Assembly (NCBI RefSeq): GCF_029024105.1
Contig: NZ_CP118963.1
Span: forward strand, 2,852,001-2,916,000
Direction of reading: 5' to 3'
Source of the DNA: Acinetobacter lwoffii
GTDB lineage: Bacteria; Pseudomonadota; Gammaproteobacteria; Pseudomonadales; Moraxellaceae
DNA: 64,000 bases
Numbering within the stretch: position 1 is the first letter of the stretch; each line of letters opens with the position of its first letter. Positions 62,101 to 64,000 of this stretch are shown here, piece after piece. Below the pieces are notes generated by a model. That model saw only the letters and a list, made by a program, of their open reading frames with translations, was not told where the DNA came from and did no database searches. Both the position numbers and the translations under genes were made by a program.

Positions 62101-63336
62101 TTCTGGAGTTTCACGCTCAACCATTTTCTTCGCAGCTTTAATGGTGGTTGCTTGACCAGAAGCTTGTAGTTTCGCGAAAATGAATGGTTTGAACAGTTCA
62201 AGTGCCATTTTCTTCGGAAGACCACATTGGTGCAAACGAAGGTTTGGACCAACAGTAATTACCGAACGACCAGAGTAGTCAACACGCTTACCAAGTAAGT
62301 TTTGACGGAAACGACCTTGCTTACCTTTGATCATGTCTGCCAAAGATTTAAGCGGACGCTTGTTCGAACCGGTAATTGCACGACCGCGACGACCGTTATC
62401 CAGCAATGCATCTACAGACTCTTGCAACATACGTTTTTCGTTACGTACGATGATGTCTGGCGCTGCAAGGTCAAGAAGACGCTTCAAACGGTTGTTACGG
62501 TTGATCACACGACGATAAAGATCGTTCAGGTCAGAAGTCGCGAAACGACCACCTTCAAGTGGTACAAGCGGACGAAGGTCTGGTGGAAGAACTGGAAGTA
62601 CAGTTAACACCATCCATTCTGGCTTGTTGTTCGAATCGTTGAATGCTTCCATCAACTTCAAACGCTTAGACGCTTTTTTCAGCTTGGTTTCTGAAGTTGT
62701 AACAGGAATTTCTTCACGAAGACGCGCAATTTCAGCTTCAAGATCGATGTCTTTCAACAAGTCTTGAACCGCTTCAGCACCCATTTTCGCTGTGAATTCA
62801 TCACCGTGTTCTTCTAAGGCATTGAAGTATTCTTCATCGTTTAGAAGTTGGTATTTCTCAAATGGAGTCATACCCGGATCAGTAACGACATAAGATTCGA
62901 AATACAATACGCGTTCGATATCACGTAGCGTCATGTCTAATAATAGACCGATACGGCTAGGCAATGATTTCAAGAACCAGATGTGTGCAACTGGAGATGC
63001 CAGCTCGATATGACCCATACGTTCACGACGAACTTTCGCAGTTGTTACTTCAACGCCACATTTTTCACAAATGACGCCTTTGTATTTCATACGCTTGTAT
63101 TTACCACACAAGCATTCGTAATCTTTCACTGGACCAAAGATTTTGGCACAGAACAAACCATCACGTTCAGGCTTGAACGTACGATAGTTAATGGTTTCTG
63201 GCTTTTTAACTTCACCGTGAGACCATGACTTAATCATTTCTGGTGACGCAAGACCAATACGGATGCGGTCAAACTCTACAGGAGCATGACCGTCTGAATC
63301 CGTCTTTTTGCGCATGATATCGAGCAAGTCTTTCAA
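59146..63336 (-). CDS. rpoC: RNA polymerase subunit beta'
   Basis: Catalytic subunit of RNA polymerase. The 1396 residues start [35 protein letters not shown]. An N-terminal zinc ribbon is visible ([24 protein letters not shown]), as are the Mg-binding [14 protein letters not shown], the bridge/trigger regions around [22 protein letters not shown], and a second zinc site with [15 protein letters not shown]. The start is a TTG at 63336 with GGAG 7 bases upstream. An open frame continues to an ATG at 63384, but that adds 16 unfamiliar residues. It follows rpoB after a 150-bp spacer that contains two repeat hairpins. Confidence 0.98.
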   Translation of the reverse strand: [1396 protein letters not shown]

Positions 63337-63422
63337 TTTTTTTCTCCGTGTGTTGTGGAGATTTTCACTCAACAACTGGGTCACAAATATTGTTTTTTAA
63401 CTGAATTTTAATCCCCCTCAGT

Positions 63423-63475
63423 CCCCCCTTTGTTAAGGGGGAAGCCCCTCTTTATCAAAGAGGGGTTTAGGGAGA
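63423..63475. repeat. dispersed hairpin repeat, copy 2, in the rpoB-rpoC spacer
   Basis: Two stems in a row: CCCCCTT, TGTT, AAGGGGG (63424-63441), then CCCCTCTTT, ATC, AAAGAGGGG (63445-63465), followed by TTTAGGGAGATTC. The second stem and its flank match the element after lnt at 7196-7230. It sits between rpoB (stop at 63490) and rpoC (start at 63336), so it is transcribed as part of the rpoBC mRNA. Confidence 0.72.
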
Positions 63476-63489
63476 TTCAATGGAACTAA

Positions 63490-64000
63490 TTAGTCACCAT
63501 TTTTCAGTTCAATGTTGATACCTAAAGAACGGATCTCTTTGGTCAATACGTTGAACGATTCAGGCATGCCCGGATCCATATAATGGTTGCCATCTACAAT
63601 GTTCTTGTAGATACGGGTACGGCCTTCAACGTCATCCGATTTCACAGTCAGCATTTCTTGTAGCGTATATGCTGCACCGTAAGCTTCTAGTGCCCAGACT
63701 TCCATCTCACCGAAACGCTGACCACCGAATTGTGCTTTACCACCAAGCGGCTGTTGCGTAACTAGAGAGTAAGAACCAGTTGAACGCGCATGCATCTTGT
63801 CATCAACCAAGTGGTTCAGTTTCAGCATGTACATGTAACCGACAGTTACCGGACGATCGAAACGCTCACCAGTACGACCATCATATAATACGGTCTGACC
63901 AGTACTAGACAGGCCTGCAAGTTGTAACAACTCTTTGATCTGACCTTCTTCAGCACCATCGAATACAGGAGTAGCCAAAGGTACACCAGCACGCAAGTTG
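63490..64000 (-). CDS. rpoB: RNA polymerase subunit beta, C-terminal part
   Basis: The last 169-170 residues of RpoB run off the right edge of the window. Recognisable parts are ATPVFDGAEEGQIKELL, YDGRTGERFDRPVTVGYMYMLKLNHLVDDKMHARSTGSYSLVTQQPLGGKAQFGGQRFGEMEVWALEAYGAA (the conserved C-terminal clamp region) and the terminal IKSLGINIEL-type segment (EIRSLGINIELKNGD). It is cotranscribed with rpoC. The N-terminal part, including the rifampicin region, lies outside the window. Confidence 0.97.
   Translation of the reverse strand, partial: NLRAGVPLATPVFDGAEEGQIKELLQLAGLSSTGQTVLYDGRTGERFDRPVTVGYMYMLKLNHLVDDKMHARSTGSYSLVTQQPLGGKAQFGGQRFGEMEVWALEAYGAAYTLQEMLTVKSDDVEGRTRIYKNIVDGNHYMDPGMPESFNVLTKEIRSLGINIELKNGD

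Overview
The window is about 64 kb of an Acinetobacter-type gammaproteobacterial chromosome (Moraxellaceae). This rests on gene content and on close matches to remembered Acinetobacter proteins: a 1396-residue RpoC with a TTG start, RpoB, EnvZ/OmpR, a tandem-domain polyphosphate:AMP phosphotransferase, an FFLEELY-motif protein, GspG/GspF and RecBCD. Base composition is moderate (my estimate is low-to-mid 40s percent GC) with AT-rich spacers. The species cannot be named; the sequence does not look like A. baumannii itself. Nearly all of the window is ordinary core chromosome. No rRNA, tRNA, insertion sequence, prophage, CRISPR array or recognisable defence island was seen.

Layout. 0-7.2 kb: edge of a DUF4062 gene, murI, a DUF1285 gene, the ETF:ubiquinone oxidoreductase gene, an AT-rich orphan, tusA, then corC-lnt. 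7.3-14.9 kb: a small membrane protein, gspG and gspF of type II secretion, priA, a CPA2 cation:proton antiporter and hslO. 15-21 kb: a DUF2147 protein, an orphan cbpM-like gene, a YdcH-like gene, a CorA-type transporter, and rpsO-pnp. 21.3-21.9 kb: a gene-free stretch with two tandem small-RNA-like units. 22-31.7 kb: the recC-recB-recD operon. 31.8-39.8 kb: a small helical protein, pap, an FFLEELY protein, ubiE-ubiJ-ubiB, a patatin-like phospholipase and a membrane protein. 39.8-47.9 kb: tex, ompR-envZ (split by a palindromic repeat), an acetyl-CoA hydrolase/transferase family gene, a FrnE/DsbA-family gene and dodecin. 48.2-51.9 kb: an uncharacterised cluster of small secreted proteins, a 465-residue protein with a possible ParB-like tail, and an outer-membrane barrel candidate. 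52-59 kb: htpG, an LprI-like protein, an OmpW-family porin, a Na+/H+ antiporter family protein, an alpha/beta hydrolase, a hotdog-fold protein and a glycine-zipper lipoprotein. 59.1-64 kb: rpoC and the 3' end of rpoB.

How genes work together. ubiEJB makes ubiquinone, which ETF-QO reduces. corC-lnt is a conserved pair in envelope and lipoprotein biology. rpsO-pnp is the classical ribosome/RNA-decay pair. RecBCD and PriA cover double-strand break repair and replication restart. OmpR-EnvZ is the osmotic two-component system. HtpG, Hsp33 and the CbpM-like protein belong to protein quality control.

The least explained material is the tandem small-RNA-like units at 21.4-21.9 kb, the 48.2-51.9 kb cluster (including an 87-residue secreted protein with three copies of a DRI motif), the palindromic element between ompR and envZ, and a hairpin repeat family seen both after lnt and inside the rpoB-rpoC spacer. 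I did not find a clear multi-gene undescribed system; these are the best leads.
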